The notes below the pieces were generated by a model. It made no database searches. It was not told the origin of the DNA and saw only the letters and a program-made list of their open reading frames with translations. The position numbers were made by a program, and so were the translations under genes. From positions 1 to 50,259 of the forward strand of contig JAFSGP010000028.1 in the NCBI GenBank assembly GCA_017440755.1: a stretch of DNA of 50,259 bases, given 5' to 3'. Positions 7,282-16,550 of the stretch are shown here, piece after piece (within the stretch, counting starts at the first letter, position 1; each line of letters opens with the position of its first letter). This DNA comes from Clostridia bacterium (GTDB lineage Bacteria; Bacillota; Clostridia; Oscillospirales; Acutalibacteraceae).

Positions 7282-7425
7282 ATGTTACCATTTTGCATAG
7301 GAGTTGTGGCAGGTGGCCTGATTGGCTTCCTCATTTGTGCAATTTTCAGCATCAACAAAGCTGAAGAAGACTATAAGCGACCCCGCGTTACCCAAGAAGA
7401 AGGAGATACCGATGCCCCAAACTAA
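7282..7425 (+). CDS. 47-residue single-TM peptide
   Basis: ATG 7282 follows GGAGAGAAAG and the frame reads through 47 codons to TAA 7423-7425. Residues 4-24 (PFCIGVVAGGLIGFLICAIF) form one membrane helix with Gly-rich packing faces; the tail is acidic and polar. The form resembles the DUF3789-like micro-membrane proteins of clostridial mobile elements, but I cannot confirm it. It overlaps the next gene by 14 bp, which suggests translational coupling. It lies between the two signal peptidases. Confidence 0.6.
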   Translation: MLPFCIGVVAGGLIGFLICAIFSINKAEEDYKRPRVTQEEGDTDAPN

Positions 7426-7639
7426 TCCCGATACCGAAATTTACTGGCTTATTGGCATAGTAGCCGCCTTTTTCTTGATTCTCTTATTATTCGGTTTGAT
7501 TTTTTTCTTCAAGGACTTTTCGCAGGAACTAAAATATCTGAATAATGAAATCGCGAGAACAACGGGCGCCGAACGAGACTACTGGATACGCCAAAAACGG
7601 AGATTGTGGTTATCCATAATCCCTTTTATCCGGTACTAA
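7412..7639 (+). CDS. 75-residue single-TM protein with basic amphipathic tail
   Basis: Start ATG 7412 is set by AAGGAG 6 nt upstream. One long membrane helix (about residues 11-30) is followed by a charged segment EIARTTGAERDYW and a basic aromatic tail (RQKRRLWLSIIPFIRY). The tail looks conserved in style, suited to lie on the membrane surface or bind a partner. The family is not known to me by function. Its position between two signal peptidases suggests an accessory or regulatory subunit, which is inference. Confidence 0.65.
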   Translation: MPQTNPDTEIYWLIGIVAAFFLILLLFGLIFFFKDFSQELKYLNNEIARTTGAERDYWIRQKRRLWLSIIPFIRY

Positions 7640-7746
7640 TCCTCTTGCAAACAGACTTGGCTTTTTCTATGTGTTTGCGCTATGAAATTGTCACCCTGTT
7701 TTAACCTTTTACCTCGTGCCGCCCTATCCTTGTCCTTGTGGATGGG

Positions 7747-7914
7747 CGGCAATCAAAGGGCACAAAAGCCGTCTTTGACGGCAGTGAAGAGTGAAAAGTG
7801 AAGAGATAAAAGAAAAATGAAGCGTTTCACACAGCGAAACACCGATTCTTTTCTCTTTTCTCTATTCTCTCTTGTCTTTTATCTCGCGTGAGCGTTTGTG
7901 CCTTTTGATTGCCG
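7747..7914. repeat. MITE-like element with 20-bp terminal inverted repeats
   Basis: The ends 7747-7766 and 7895-7914 are inverted copies with 19 of 20 positions identical (CGGCAATCAAA...). The interior is purine-rich on the left (GTGAAGAGTGAAAAGTGAAG) and pyrimidine-rich on the right, so the whole 168 bp can fold on itself. No reading frame starts inside. The same terminal sequence flanks a short hairpin at 16573-16620. It fills most of the 300-bp gap between the small membrane genes and the second signal peptidase. Confidence 0.65.
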
Positions 7915-7940
7915 AAAGGCAACGTAAGGAGAGTAATGCT

Positions 7941-8564
7941 ATGAGTAATACATTAAAGAAAATAGGGAGTATCGCGTCTACGGTTTTGGTGGTGCTTATG
8001 GTTCTTTGTGCGGTATTTCTGATGGGATCTCGCATACTGGGCTATCAATGCTACACCGTCATTTCCGGCAGTATGGAGCCGGCATATAGCGTGGGCGATC
8101 TGCTCTATGTGAAAAGGGTAGATGTGAACGCCATTAAGGTCGGCGATCCTATCACCTTTATCTTAAACGAAGATTTGGTTGTGGCCACCCACCGAGTCGT
8201 GCGGGTGGATACGGAAAACCAGCGCTTCTATACCAAAGGTGATGCCAATGAAATCGAAGACAACGATCCCGTTCATTTTAATAATGTGATCGGTGTACCG
8301 CAGTTTTCCATTCCGAAATTGGGATACGTTTCCAACTTTGTCCAGCATCCCCCCGGTATGTATATCACCATCGGCGTGGGCATCGTGCTGCTCCTGCTCG
8401 TCTTTCTGCCGGACATGTTCGGTAAGAAGAAGGAATCGGACGGCGAGATTCAGGTAGCTGTCATTATGCAAGAGGGAATTGACGCAGCAGCCGAAGAGAA
8501 CGAGCGTCTGAAGGAGGAGCTTGCGCGCCTCCGTGCCGAAGTGGGCGGCAAGGACGCCGAATAA
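7941..8564 (+). CDS. SipW-type signal peptidase I (S26B), second copy, canonical
   Basis: A 207-residue protein starting at ATG 7941 behind GTAAGGAGAG; earlier in-frame codons fall inside the repeat element. Membrane helix one is about residues 11-31. The catalytic domain has Ser44 (SGSMEPAYSVGD), His84 (ATHRVV) and Asp101 (KGDANE), a full Ser-His-Asp set. Membrane helix two is about 139-160, followed by an acidic coiled coil (about 177-200). Compared with the first copy it keeps the GDxN motif, so it is the more certain active enzyme. It heads the run of fibre genes. Confidence 0.9.
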   Translation: MSNTLKKIGSIASTVLVVLMVLCAVFLMGSRILGYQCYTVISGSMEPAYSVGDLLYVKRVDVNAIKVGDPITFILNEDLVVATHRVVRVDTENQRFYTKGDANEIEDNDPVHFNNVIGVPQFSIPKLGYVSNFVQHPPGMYITIGVGIVLLLLVFLPDMFGKKKESDGEIQVAVIMQEGIDAAAEENERLKEELARLRAEVGGKDAE

Positions 8565-8648
8565 CCACGGTTTCCGATTCGCGCCTGCAAAGGAATTCCG
8601 GCAGGCACGAGTTTGAAATAAATCTTTGAAGAAAGGAGGACATTTGTT

Positions 8649-9281
8649 ATGAAAATGACGAAGAAAAAGGTGTTTGTTACGGCTTTGGCTATCAGCCTGG
8701 TGGCTATCATCTCTATGGGCACCTTGGCTTGGTTCCAGGCGAGCGACACGGTGGAGAACATCTTCAAGGTATCTACCGACGACGCAACGCAGAAGCCCGA
8801 CTTCAAGCTGGACCTGTTCGAGCACGACCTTCTGCCTGACGGCACCCTGGGCACTAACGAGGTGGAGAAGAACACTTATACCAAGATTGCCCCCGGCGAC
8901 GCTCTGGCAAAGGATCCTACCGTTCGCAACGGCGGTCAGTATGATCAGTGGGTGCGCATCAGTGTTACCCTGAAGGATTATGCGGCTTGGGAAGCGATTC
9001 TCGGCAACGGCTATGATTTCAGTGCCGTTCTGACGGGTGTTAGCACCGATTGGTCTCTGGACCGTTCTACCGTCGGCACCGACACCCTTGTTTTCTACAA
9101 GGATTCGCCCCTGACCGTCGGCAGCACTTCCACTCTGTTCACCGGTGTGGAGATCCCCGGCAAGGAGTTCACTGTGGACAATATGCCTACGGAGTTCACT
9201 CTGACCATCGTTGCAGATGCTATCCAGTCTGACAACACCGGCAGCAGTGCGCAGGCTGCTTTTGCTAGCCACTGGAACTAA
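8649..9281 (+). CDS. TasA/camelysin-like fibre subunit with SipW-type signal peptide
   Basis: A 210-residue exported protein. The signal peptide (MKMTKKK, then a hydrophobic core) ends in TLAWFQASDTVENIF, the SipW-cognate pattern with likely cleavage after Ala27. The mature part is beta-rich with DQWVRISVTL and IPGKEFTVDNMP, as in TasA/CalY-type subunits. No membrane anchor or sortase motif follows, so it is probably a secreted, polymerising subunit. The ribosome-binding site is AAAGGAGGA. It is the first and shortest fibre gene after the canonical peptidase. Confidence 0.8.
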   Translation: MKMTKKKVFVTALAISLVAIISMGTLAWFQASDTVENIFKVSTDDATQKPDFKLDLFEHDLLPDGTLGTNEVEKNTYTKIAPGDALAKDPTVRNGGQYDQWVRISVTLKDYAAWEAILGNGYDFSAVLTGVSTDWSLDRSTVGTDTLVFYKDSPLTVGSTSTLFTGVEIPGKEFTVDNMPTEFTLTIVADAIQSDNTGSSAQAAFASHWN

Positions 9282-9378
9282 TTCAAAGTGTAGCAAAAGC
9301 GAAGAAGATCTCGAATTAGTTGGCTTTATAAGAGATCGGATTACATAAAAGCCATAAGCGAAAAAGGAGGTCATAATA

Positions 9379-11013
9379 ATGACTAAAACCAAAAGCACCA
9401 AGCGTGCCCTCCTGATGAGCGCTCTGTCACTCCTGCTGTGTGTGTCTATGCTCGTCGGCAGCACCTTCGCTTGGTTCACTGATTCTGTCTCTTCCGGCAG
9501 TAACATCATCAAGTCCGGTAAGCTGGAGATCGCCCTGCTGGATGCAGACGGCGTGTCTTTAGAGGGCGAGATGATCGAGTGGGTTGCCAAAGACGGTCGT
9601 GCACAGGATGAGATCCTGTGGGAGCCCGGCTGCACCTACAACTCTGAGGATGTCTATGTCAAGAACATCGGCAACCTCAACCTGAAGTTCAAGATCCTCG
9701 TCAATGGCATCGAAGGCGATGCAAAGTTGCTGGAGGTCATTGATTTTGCGGCGATTGCCAAGAATCAGACCGTTAGCTTCGAGCATCCCCTGGGTATGGC
9801 TACCACCACGATGGATCTGGATCTTCTCAACGGCACGACCTATGATAGTGGCATCAGCTTCGGCGGCCAGAGCAGCACTCTGACCATCGACGAGTACATC
9901 CTCAAGCCCGGCGAGCAGATGGGCCCCATCGTTCTGTCCGGTCATATGGATGAGATGGCCGGTAACGAGTATCAGGATCTGACCGTTAAGGGCATTTCCA
10001 TCTCCGTTGTTGCCACCCAGGCCATCGGTGAGGAAGACAGCTTTGATGGCACCTACGATGCCCAGGCTGTATATCCCGGTCTGTCCTCCGGCACTCTGGA
10101 GCCGGGCCAGGCTGCGATCGAGATTCCCGTGACCGATGGTACCGATGCCAAGGTTGGCACCGCTACCATCCCCGCCGAGGCTCTGGCCCCCGGCAAGACC
10201 AGCTCTGACGCTCAGATCCTGCCCTCCGGCTACGTTGGTAACTTTACCGTTGCTACCGGTATGACCGCTAAGGCTTACGAGATCACCGTCAGCAACCTGA
10301 AGGAGAACAACGATGTTCCCGTTAAGGTCCTGGTCTACATTGGTAAGGGTCTGGATCCCACTACCGTCAAGATGTATCACTATGACGAGGAGATCCCCTG
10401 CACCTACAGCCCCTATGATGGCTATGTGACCTTTGCGTCTGCGCAGTTCAGCCCCTTCACCCTGGTGTACGATGCGGATTCTGAGTATGTAGCGCCCGAC
10501 GCTCTGCCCGATGATCTGCCCAAGGCCACCGTTGTCGATTCCGACGAGTATGAGAACGTTGACCTGCCCTGGGGCAAGTACGGTTCCTGGTCTCCCACGG
10601 AAGGCCTGGATTCCCAGTTGGAGGCTGCTTACACCTTCAGCTGCACCGAGACTCTGGAAGAGGCCGAGGCTAATCCCTATGCGAACTGGGAGTGCGATTT
10701 CTACGTGAAGTTGGATCGTGACCTGGAAGCAAACCAGATCTTCCTGGGCGGTAACTACGGTTCCTTCGGTTGGGTCGGTTTCCACAACGGCGACCTGACC
10801 CTGGAGGCGAACACCGAGATCCCGCTGCTGGGTAGCGTAGCAGGTGCTTGGTCCTATGTTGACGTTGTCCAGAACGTTGGCAACTTCATCTGCGGCGTTG
10901 GCGATGTCGACGATGCATTGACCGGTGCAACCTTCACCGTTATGCTGCGTCTGACCAATCCCGAGGATGCAACCGAGTTCTACAACGTTGCTACCATTAC
11001 CCATACTTTCTAA
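9379..11013 (+). CDS. Two-domain surface protein with SipW-type signal peptide
   Basis: A 544-residue exported protein. The signal ends STFAWFTDSVSSGSNIIKSG with cleavage expected after Ala31. Residues about 32-235 form a TasA-like beta domain (ATQAIGEEDSFDGTYDAQAVYP at its end). Residues about 240-375 form a second beta domain ending in FASAQFSPFTLVYDAD. The last 170 residues hold a further acidic beta region. The first two domains match, in order and by eye, residues 28-382 of the giant protein downstream, so the pair arose by duplication. No C-terminal anchor is present. Confidence 0.8.
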   Translation: MTKTKSTKRALLMSALSLLLCVSMLVGSTFAWFTDSVSSGSNIIKSGKLEIALLDADGVSLEGEMIEWVAKDGRAQDEILWEPGCTYNSEDVYVKNIGNLNLKFKILVNGIEGDAKLLEVIDFAAIAKNQTVSFEHPLGMATTTMDLDLLNGTTYDSGISFGGQSSTLTIDEYILKPGEQMGPIVLSGHMDEMAGNEYQDLTVKGISISVVATQAIGEEDSFDGTYDAQAVYPGLSSGTLEPGQAAIEIPVTDGTDAKVGTATIPAEALAPGKTSSDAQILPSGYVGNFTVATGMTAKAYEITVSNLKENNDVPVKVLVYIGKGLDPTTVKMYHYDEEIPCTYSPYDGYVTFASAQFSPFTLVYDADSEYVAPDALPDDLPKATVVDSDEYENVDLPWGKYGSWSPTEGLDSQLEAAYTFSCTETLEEAEANPYANWECDFYVKLDRDLEANQIFLGGNYGSFGWVGFHNGDLTLEANTEIPLLGSVAGAWSYVDVVQNVGNFICGVGDVDDALTGATFTVMLRLTNPEDATEFYNVATITHTF

Positions 11014-11020
11014 GTCTGGG

Positions 11021-11106
11021 CTGGCAAACACCCTTCGGGGTGTTTGCCAGTAACCAAAGGGCGTAACCGGAGTATGCCTGTTGCGCCTTTCGGTTACTGT
11101 TTTTTA
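11021..11106 (+). terminator. Tandem hairpins between fibre genes
   Basis: A 13-bp perfect stem with a TTCG loop (11021-11033 with 11038-11050) abuts a second 15-bp imperfect stem (11049-11063 with 11084-11098) that ends in a T-run (11100-11105). The second is a Rho-independent terminator; the first may stabilise the upstream mRNA 3' end. The next gene starts 25 bp later, so expression of the giant gene may be partly uncoupled. Confidence 0.65.
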
Positions 11107-11130
11107 ATAAAAGCAAAGGGTGTGTGACGA

Positions 11131-14100
11131 GTGAAAACCAAAAAAACAGCATTGGCAAAAAGCCTGATCTCCTTGCTCCTCTGTGTAGCGATGCTGATCA
11201 GCAGTACCTTCGCCTGGTTTACCGACAGCGTGACCAGCGGCAGTAACATTATCAAGTCCGGTGAGCTGGGCATTGAGATGTACTGGACCGACGACCCGGA
11301 CAGCGGCGTTTGGTATAACGTGGAGGATCCCAACTACAATACCGTCTTCAGCTATGAAAAGTGGGAGCCGGGCTACACCGACGTTCGGTACGTCAAGATT
11401 GTCAACAAGGGAAATCTGGCGCTGAACTACAGCCTGACGCTGACCCCGCAGAACGAGGTGGGCAAGCTGGCTGAGGTTATCAACGTCTACTTCGCCAACA
11501 GCGAGGTAGAGGTGAAGGACCGCAGCGACCTTTCCAACCTGCGTGCGATCGGTCTGCTCAACAACGTGCTCAACGGCGGCGCTACGGCTGAGGGAACCTT
11601 GCTGGCGCCCGGTCAGTCCAGCCCGCTCCATCCCAACGGGAGCGAGGTCGTTATGACCTTGGCGATGAGTATGATCACCACCGCCGGCAACGAGTATCAG
11701 GAGGCGTCCACCGGCGACTTTACCATCACCGCTCTGGCGACGCAGGCGAGTTTTGAGTCGGATTCCTTCGGCAACGATTACGACACCGATGCCGAATACC
11801 CCACCATCTTGACCGGCAGCTCCGCTACGGGCGCTGTCACCCCCGTTGACGGCAAGGTGCCTACCGGCGGCGTGTCCCTGACCGGCGGCAGCGTTTCCGC
11901 CTTTGTTCCCGCGGGTGTTGATCTGGAGGACGGCACCAACAAGCTGACCCTTACGGTGACCCCCCTCGAAAACACCACCAGCGATATTACGACGGTCAAT
12001 AACGAGATTCTGATCCCCGTTGACGTGCATATCGACGGCGTTGCCGAGGACAACACCGTGCCCATCGTGATCGATTTGGGCGAAGTGCTGCCAAAGTATC
12101 TGAATATGGGTAACTATCGCCTGTTCCACGTGGAGGACGGCACCAATCACGAGATGACACTGGTCGCCGACAAGGCTGCCCTCACCGCCCACAACCGCTT
12201 CACCTACGACCCTCTGACCGGTGCGGTCAGCGTGGCTATGGCCTCCTTCTCCGAGGTGGCTTTGGTGATGGATACGACGAACGGTTGGAATGGTGAGTTT
12301 GATGATTCTTGGTATGATCCAGATGCCGCAGAATTAACAATTGTCAACGCTGACCAGTTTGTTACACTTGGTGCTATCGTTGGCGGAATGGAGTTTACTG
12401 TAAACGAAGGTAAAAAACAGTATAATGGGGATTCTTTTAAGGGTCAAACCATAAAACTTCTTTCCGATATCAACCTTGCAGATAATTATGATGCCAATAA
12501 TCCCAAGGTGATTTTATATCCTGTTGGGTATTATAATACCGAATATACCTATGAAAAAACAGGCAAAGATATTGACAGCGGCTTTAAAACCTTTGAAGGT
12601 ACTTTCGATGGTAACGGTCACACCATCTCCAACATCTATCAGAACACTTGGGAAATGAAGGGCGACCACGAATGGTATGCTCCTGAAGATCAGCACTATC
12701 GTGACGGTATGGGTCTGTTCGGCAAGGTTTACGGCGGTACTGTTAAGAACCTGACCGTTGATAACTTTGAGTCCGATGGCGAAATCACCACAACCGGTGT
12801 TATTGCCGCTTATGCTGATTGCGGTGCAACCTTTGAGAATATCGCCATCACCAACTGTAATCCTCGCGTTTACAACATTGGCAACGGCGGTATTGTAGGC
12901 TGTGTTGGTTGGTACACAAAGGAAACCACCAACGAAAAGGTTACATTTACCAATATCACTGTAGATAACACCAATAAGATCTCTGCTTTGTGGGGTTCCT
13001 ACGATGTTGCCTGCGGCGGTATCGTTGGTCAGTATTATCCCACCAGTGGACAGACTTCTGTAGGCTCCCCTAAGAATGCGGGCATCGACTTTATAAACTG
13101 CCACGTTGCCGCGCAGATTGACGTGTTCAACGACGTTTGCGGTAACTATCAGTATTATGCATACCGCTATGCCGGTATGATGATTGGCTCCATTCGTGAG
13201 AATCTGCCTGCCGATGAAAATGGCCATATTTATCCCAATATGAACGGCATCACCGCTGAAGATTGTACCGTTCATTATGAGACGTGGAACGATTATTTCT
13301 ATTGCGAATTGAAAGCAAATTCCAAGGCCTCCTATACCCACGATCATCAGTTCAGCCGTCTGGAAGAGGTTAAGGCCGTTAATGGAAAGACCATTACGCC
13401 TCTTAAAGGCGATGCTTTTACCGTTCCTTCGTCCGGTCGTTTCAACTACGTTGTGGTAGATGGCGAATACGCAACCGAAAATGCCACCTGTTACCACTTT
13501 GTCGATGGTGAAATTTGGGACCACGCTTCTGCCGGTAAGGAAACAGTAGGCGGTGCTGAGATTGATGTGGAAGACCATCGTCATATCTATCTGCCCTTTA
13601 ATCAGCTCTTCACCGGCTATGGCTGGGGTGTTACCAGCAAGGGGATTTCCGACTTTGCGGGTGTCGAACAGATGGATATTACCTATAGAGATAACACTAA
13701 GCTCGTTGAGAAGTTTGCTAAGAATGAAGCTTTAACCGGCGATTTTCTGTACCGCGTAGGTAACGGCAATGCATTCCCCATCGGTAAATTATTCCGGGAA
13801 GTTGCGGGATTGAGCGGTAAGGATGGTGTTATCGATTCCGGCGTTTACGTTTCCGTCACCTCTTTGGTTGAGGGTGTGACACTGAAAGGCGCTTTTGTTA
13901 AGAACGATTCCGATTGGACACAAAGCACCCTTCACATCACCGGCGGTACCGGCCCTGCAAAACTGACTATCCAGGATTATAACCACTGTAAACCGTTCGA
14001 GCTTATCGTCGAGGTCGTGGACGGAAAAAACGTTACTGCATATTCTGACCTAAAAAATGCCAACAGCGTTCTCTTGAATGATATTACCATGACTTCAAAT

Positions 14101-16536
14101 GGCAAGTATTCTTTGTATGACAACAAAACGTTGTATGGTAATGGATTTACTTTCAACGTTGAAGATGGTATGGATAGCGACACTACAAATGGTGCTGTCG
14201 GAAACAATGGAACCGTTTGGGTTAGAAATTCTACGCTTGACAATGTTAAGATCGTCGGCGAAGTTTACACTCAATACGGCGGTACTGCAAAGTCAGAATA
14301 TAATTTCCCGACCGTACTGGTATTAGGTGATAGTGTTATTGCTAATTCCTATATTTCAAACGGTTGTTCGCCTGTTCGTGTGGGTAGTGGTTGTAACATC
14401 GAAATTATCAACTCTACTTTGGAAGGCGGTATCTTTGCTAATCTTGATATTCGCGGTGGCACTGTGAAGTTACAAGATGTAACTACTATTAACCAATCCA
14501 CTGCAAGCGGAGAATCTATTTCCAATGATAAAAAGATAGTGGGTCTTGGTATTGTCGTATATGATGGAGCCGGAATTACAATTCATGCTACTAACTTAAA
14601 ACAGTATAACTGCATTTCGGAAAAAGCAACCTTTACCGGTGAGGCGGTAACATTAAGAAATGTGATTTTTGGCTCTGATTATACAGATTATCAGTTTAGC
14701 AGCGAAAATGTAACTTGGGTTAACACTGGTATTGTTTCCATGGTTGCAGAGGTTGGTGCTGATAATATTGATGAAATTGACGGCTATTTTGGGAAGGCTG
14801 CAAGTATCATTGGTTTTAATGGCTATGTATATGCACCTACTGGTCTGACATCTGTCGCTTTACCTGCTGGTTATTCTTCTTCCACACAGTATCAGATTGC
14901 ACCGAAATATAGCTTTGATTACACAAGCAAGAACAATGTGCCACAAGTAAGCGGATCAAATGATTACTGTTATTATGATGCATCAACGCAAAAGTATCTA
15001 ATTTCCTTTGACGATGGAGAGAATTTTACATGGGATGCGGACATTCTGAGCATTACAAAGGGTAAAGCAACCATAGTTCCTTCAATTTCTGTTTCAGATG
15101 GGGCAACGGTAAATTCTGATAATACCATTACGTTTGATACAGCGGGTAATTACACTGTTACATATAAATATACGGATAATGATAATTATCGTTTAAACAG
15201 CGAAGGTAAGGTTGTAAAATATAGTGCTAACTATGAAAAAGCAGTAAGAATTACGGTTTATGAGGTTGTTGACACTTCTAGCAAAACAGAATTTGCCTTT
15301 GGCTCCAATGGCTTTAGAACAGAAACTGCTAACAATCTCACCTATGTGATGCCTAATGTTAATGAGGTGGTAGCTCATCCAGAAACATCAACAGGTACTG
15401 GTATCGGTGTTACAAACATCGACGGTGTAGATATTTACTATCCCATTGTAAGTATGCACAAATCAGCAAGTGCAAATTGGTATAATCTCTTTTCTGTTTT
15501 TGAGGCAGTCACAATTACAGATTTGAGTGGTAATGTCTATAATACAAGTTCTACTGAATTACCTGATGGGTTAGCAGTTCTTGGCGGTTTCATTTTGAAT
15601 GAAAATGGATCCGTTACATCGACTGTGGCTGAAACGAATACTACTGCTATTTTTGATTACTCAACTGGTAAAGACGAGACATATGGTACATTCAATTCCT
15701 ATGGCTTATGTTACTATCCGAATAGTAAGTTTAGTAGTTCCACAAACGATCGCGCTGAACAGACTATCGTTGCTAAATATCGCTATACCGATAGCAACGG
15801 TACACCTTACTACTATTATGTAGGCTATTGGTGTAAGGAGCATACAAAACAAACTTGCGTCACTGGTGACACTCTTGTAACTCTTGCAGACGGAACTCAA
15901 AAGCGAGTAGATGCCTTGATCGGGACTGAACAGCTTTTGGTTTGGGATTTTTACAAAGGTGAATACGTATCTGCACCGGTAGGTGCTATAGTCAACCATG
16001 GGTATGGTGATGTTAGCAAGATAACTATGTATTTCTCAGATGGTACAACAATCAAAGTCCTTGGTGGACATGGATTCTATGATGTATCAGAGAATAAGTT
16101 TGCTATCATCGACCAATTCAATGTGAAAGACTATGTTGGTCATGAGTTTATCAAGTGTGATGACGGATTAAATAATTCAAAAACTGTTTTGGTTGATTAT
16201 AGGATCGAAACCGTTTATGACGAAGTGTGGACACTCGTCAGCGCATACCATTTTGACTGTATTCTTGAAGGATTGTTGACATTATCTCCGACTGATTTCA
16301 AAGATAGTCCAGCTTATCTTATGCCATTTGAAATCGGCGAAGATATGAAGTATGATCCAGCAAAAATGAAAGCTGATATTGAGAAGTATGGTTTATATGA
16401 GTACGAAGACTTTGCAGACCATTGTACTTATGAACAGTTTATGGGCTTTGCATTTGCTAACTGGAAAGTAGCGGTTGGTAAGGGATATATCAATTTTGAG
16501 GATATTATCTATCTTATCGAAACCTACGTGAACTAA
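11131..16536 (+). CDS. Giant surface protein: TasA-like domain, beta-helix, C-terminal Hint-like domain
   Basis: An 1801-residue exported protein starting at GTG 11131. The SipW-type signal ends STFAWFTDSVTSGSN (cleavage near Ala28). Residues about 29-225 are TasA-like and 225-382 a second beta domain, both related to the preceding protein. From about 390 a parallel beta-helix/GLUG-like region follows (FDGNGHTISNIYQN near 492, GLFGKVYGGTVKNLTV), then further beta repeats. A Hint-like domain starts at Cys1576 (CVTGDTLVTLADG) and ends near 1710; block B keeps a His (GGHGFYD), but the terminal His-Asn is missing (YHFDCILEGLL). The last 80 residues (MKADIEKYGLYEYEDFADH) are helical. There is no sortase motif. 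Base use shifts from GC-rich to AT-rich third positions after about 12290. Confidence 0.85.
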   Translation: MKTKKTALAKSLISLLLCVAMLISSTFAWFTDSVTSGSNIIKSGELGIEMYWTDDPDSGVWYNVEDPNYNTVFSYEKWEPGYTDVRYVKIVNKGNLALNYSLTLTPQNEVGKLAEVINVYFANSEVEVKDRSDLSNLRAIGLLNNVLNGGATAEGTLLAPGQSSPLHPNGSEVVMTLAMSMITTAGNEYQEASTGDFTITALATQASFESDSFGNDYDTDAEYPTILTGSSATGAVTPVDGKVPTGGVSLTGGSVSAFVPAGVDLEDGTNKLTLTVTPLENTTSDITTVNNEILIPVDVHIDGVAEDNTVPIVIDLGEVLPKYLNMGNYRLFHVEDGTNHEMTLVADKAALTAHNRFTYDPLTGAVSVAMASFSEVALVMDTTNGWNGEFDDSWYDPDAAELTIVNADQFVTLGAIVGGMEFTVNEGKKQYNGDSFKGQTIKLLSDINLADNYDANNPKVILYPVGYYNTEYTYEKTGKDIDSGFKTFEGTFDGNGHTISNIYQNTWEMKGDHEWYAPEDQHYRDGMGLFGKVYGGTVKNLTVDNFESDGEITTTGVIAAYADCGATFENIAITNCNPRVYNIGNGGIVGCVGWYTKETTNEKVTFTNITVDNTNKISALWGSYDVACGGIVGQYYPTSGQTSVGSPKNAGIDFINCHVAAQIDVFNDVCGNYQYYAYRYAGMMIGSIRENLPADENGHIYPNMNGITAEDCTVHYETWNDYFYCELKANSKASYTHDHQFSRLEEVKAVNGKTITPLKGDAFTVPSSGRFNYVVVDGEYATENATCYHFVDGEIWDHASAGKETVGGAEIDVEDHRHIYLPFNQLFTGYGWGVTSKGISDFAGVEQMDITYRDNTKLVEKFAKNEALTGDFLYRVGNGNAFPIGKLFREVAGLSGKDGVIDSGVYVSVTSLVEGVTLKGAFVKNDSDWTQSTLHITGGTGPAKLTIQDYNHCKPFELIVEVVDGKNVTAYSDLKNANSVLLNDITMTSNGKYSLYDNKTLYGNGFTFNVEDGMDSDTTNGAVGNNGTVWVRNSTLDNVKIVGEVYTQYGGTAKSEYNFPTVLVLGDSVIANSYISNGCSPVRVGSGCNIEIINSTLEGGIFANLDIRGGTVKLQDVTTINQSTASGESISNDKKIVGLGIVVYDGAGITIHATNLKQYNCISEKATFTGEAVTLRNVIFGSDYTDYQFSSENVTWVNTGIVSMVAEVGADNIDEIDGYFGKAASIIGFNGYVYAPTGLTSVALPAGYSSSTQYQIAPKYSFDYTSKNNVPQVSGSNDYCYYDASTQKYLISFDDGENFTWDADILSITKGKATIVPSISVSDGATVNSDNTITFDTAGNYTVTYKYTDNDNYRLNSEGKVVKYSANYEKAVRITVYEVVDTSSKTEFAFGSNGFRTETANNLTYVMPNVNEVVAHPETSTGTGIGVTNIDGVDIYYPIVSMHKSASANWYNLFSVFEAVTITDLSGNVYNTSSTELPDGLAVLGGFILNENGSVTSTVAETNTTAIFDYSTGKDETYGTFNSYGLCYYPNSKFSSSTNDRAEQTIVAKYRYTDSNGTPYYYYVGYWCKEHTKQTCVTGDTLVTLADGTQKRVDALIGTEQLLVWDFYKGEYVSAPVGAIVNHGYGDVSKITMYFSDGTTIKVLGGHGFYDVSENKFAIIDQFNVKDYVGHEFIKCDDGLNNSKTVLVDYRIETVYDEVWTLVSAYHFDCILEGLLTLSPTDFKDSPAYLMPFEIGEDMKYDPAKMKADIEKYGLYEYEDFADHCTYEQFMGFAFANWKVAVGKGYINFEDIIYLIETYVN

Positions 16537-16550
16537 TTCCCAATATGCTA

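Noticed and set aside
9559..11031. 490-codon open frame opposite the 544-residue gene
   Set aside because: It is antisense to a gene with clear signal peptide and domains; long mirror frames arise from GC-biased third positions.
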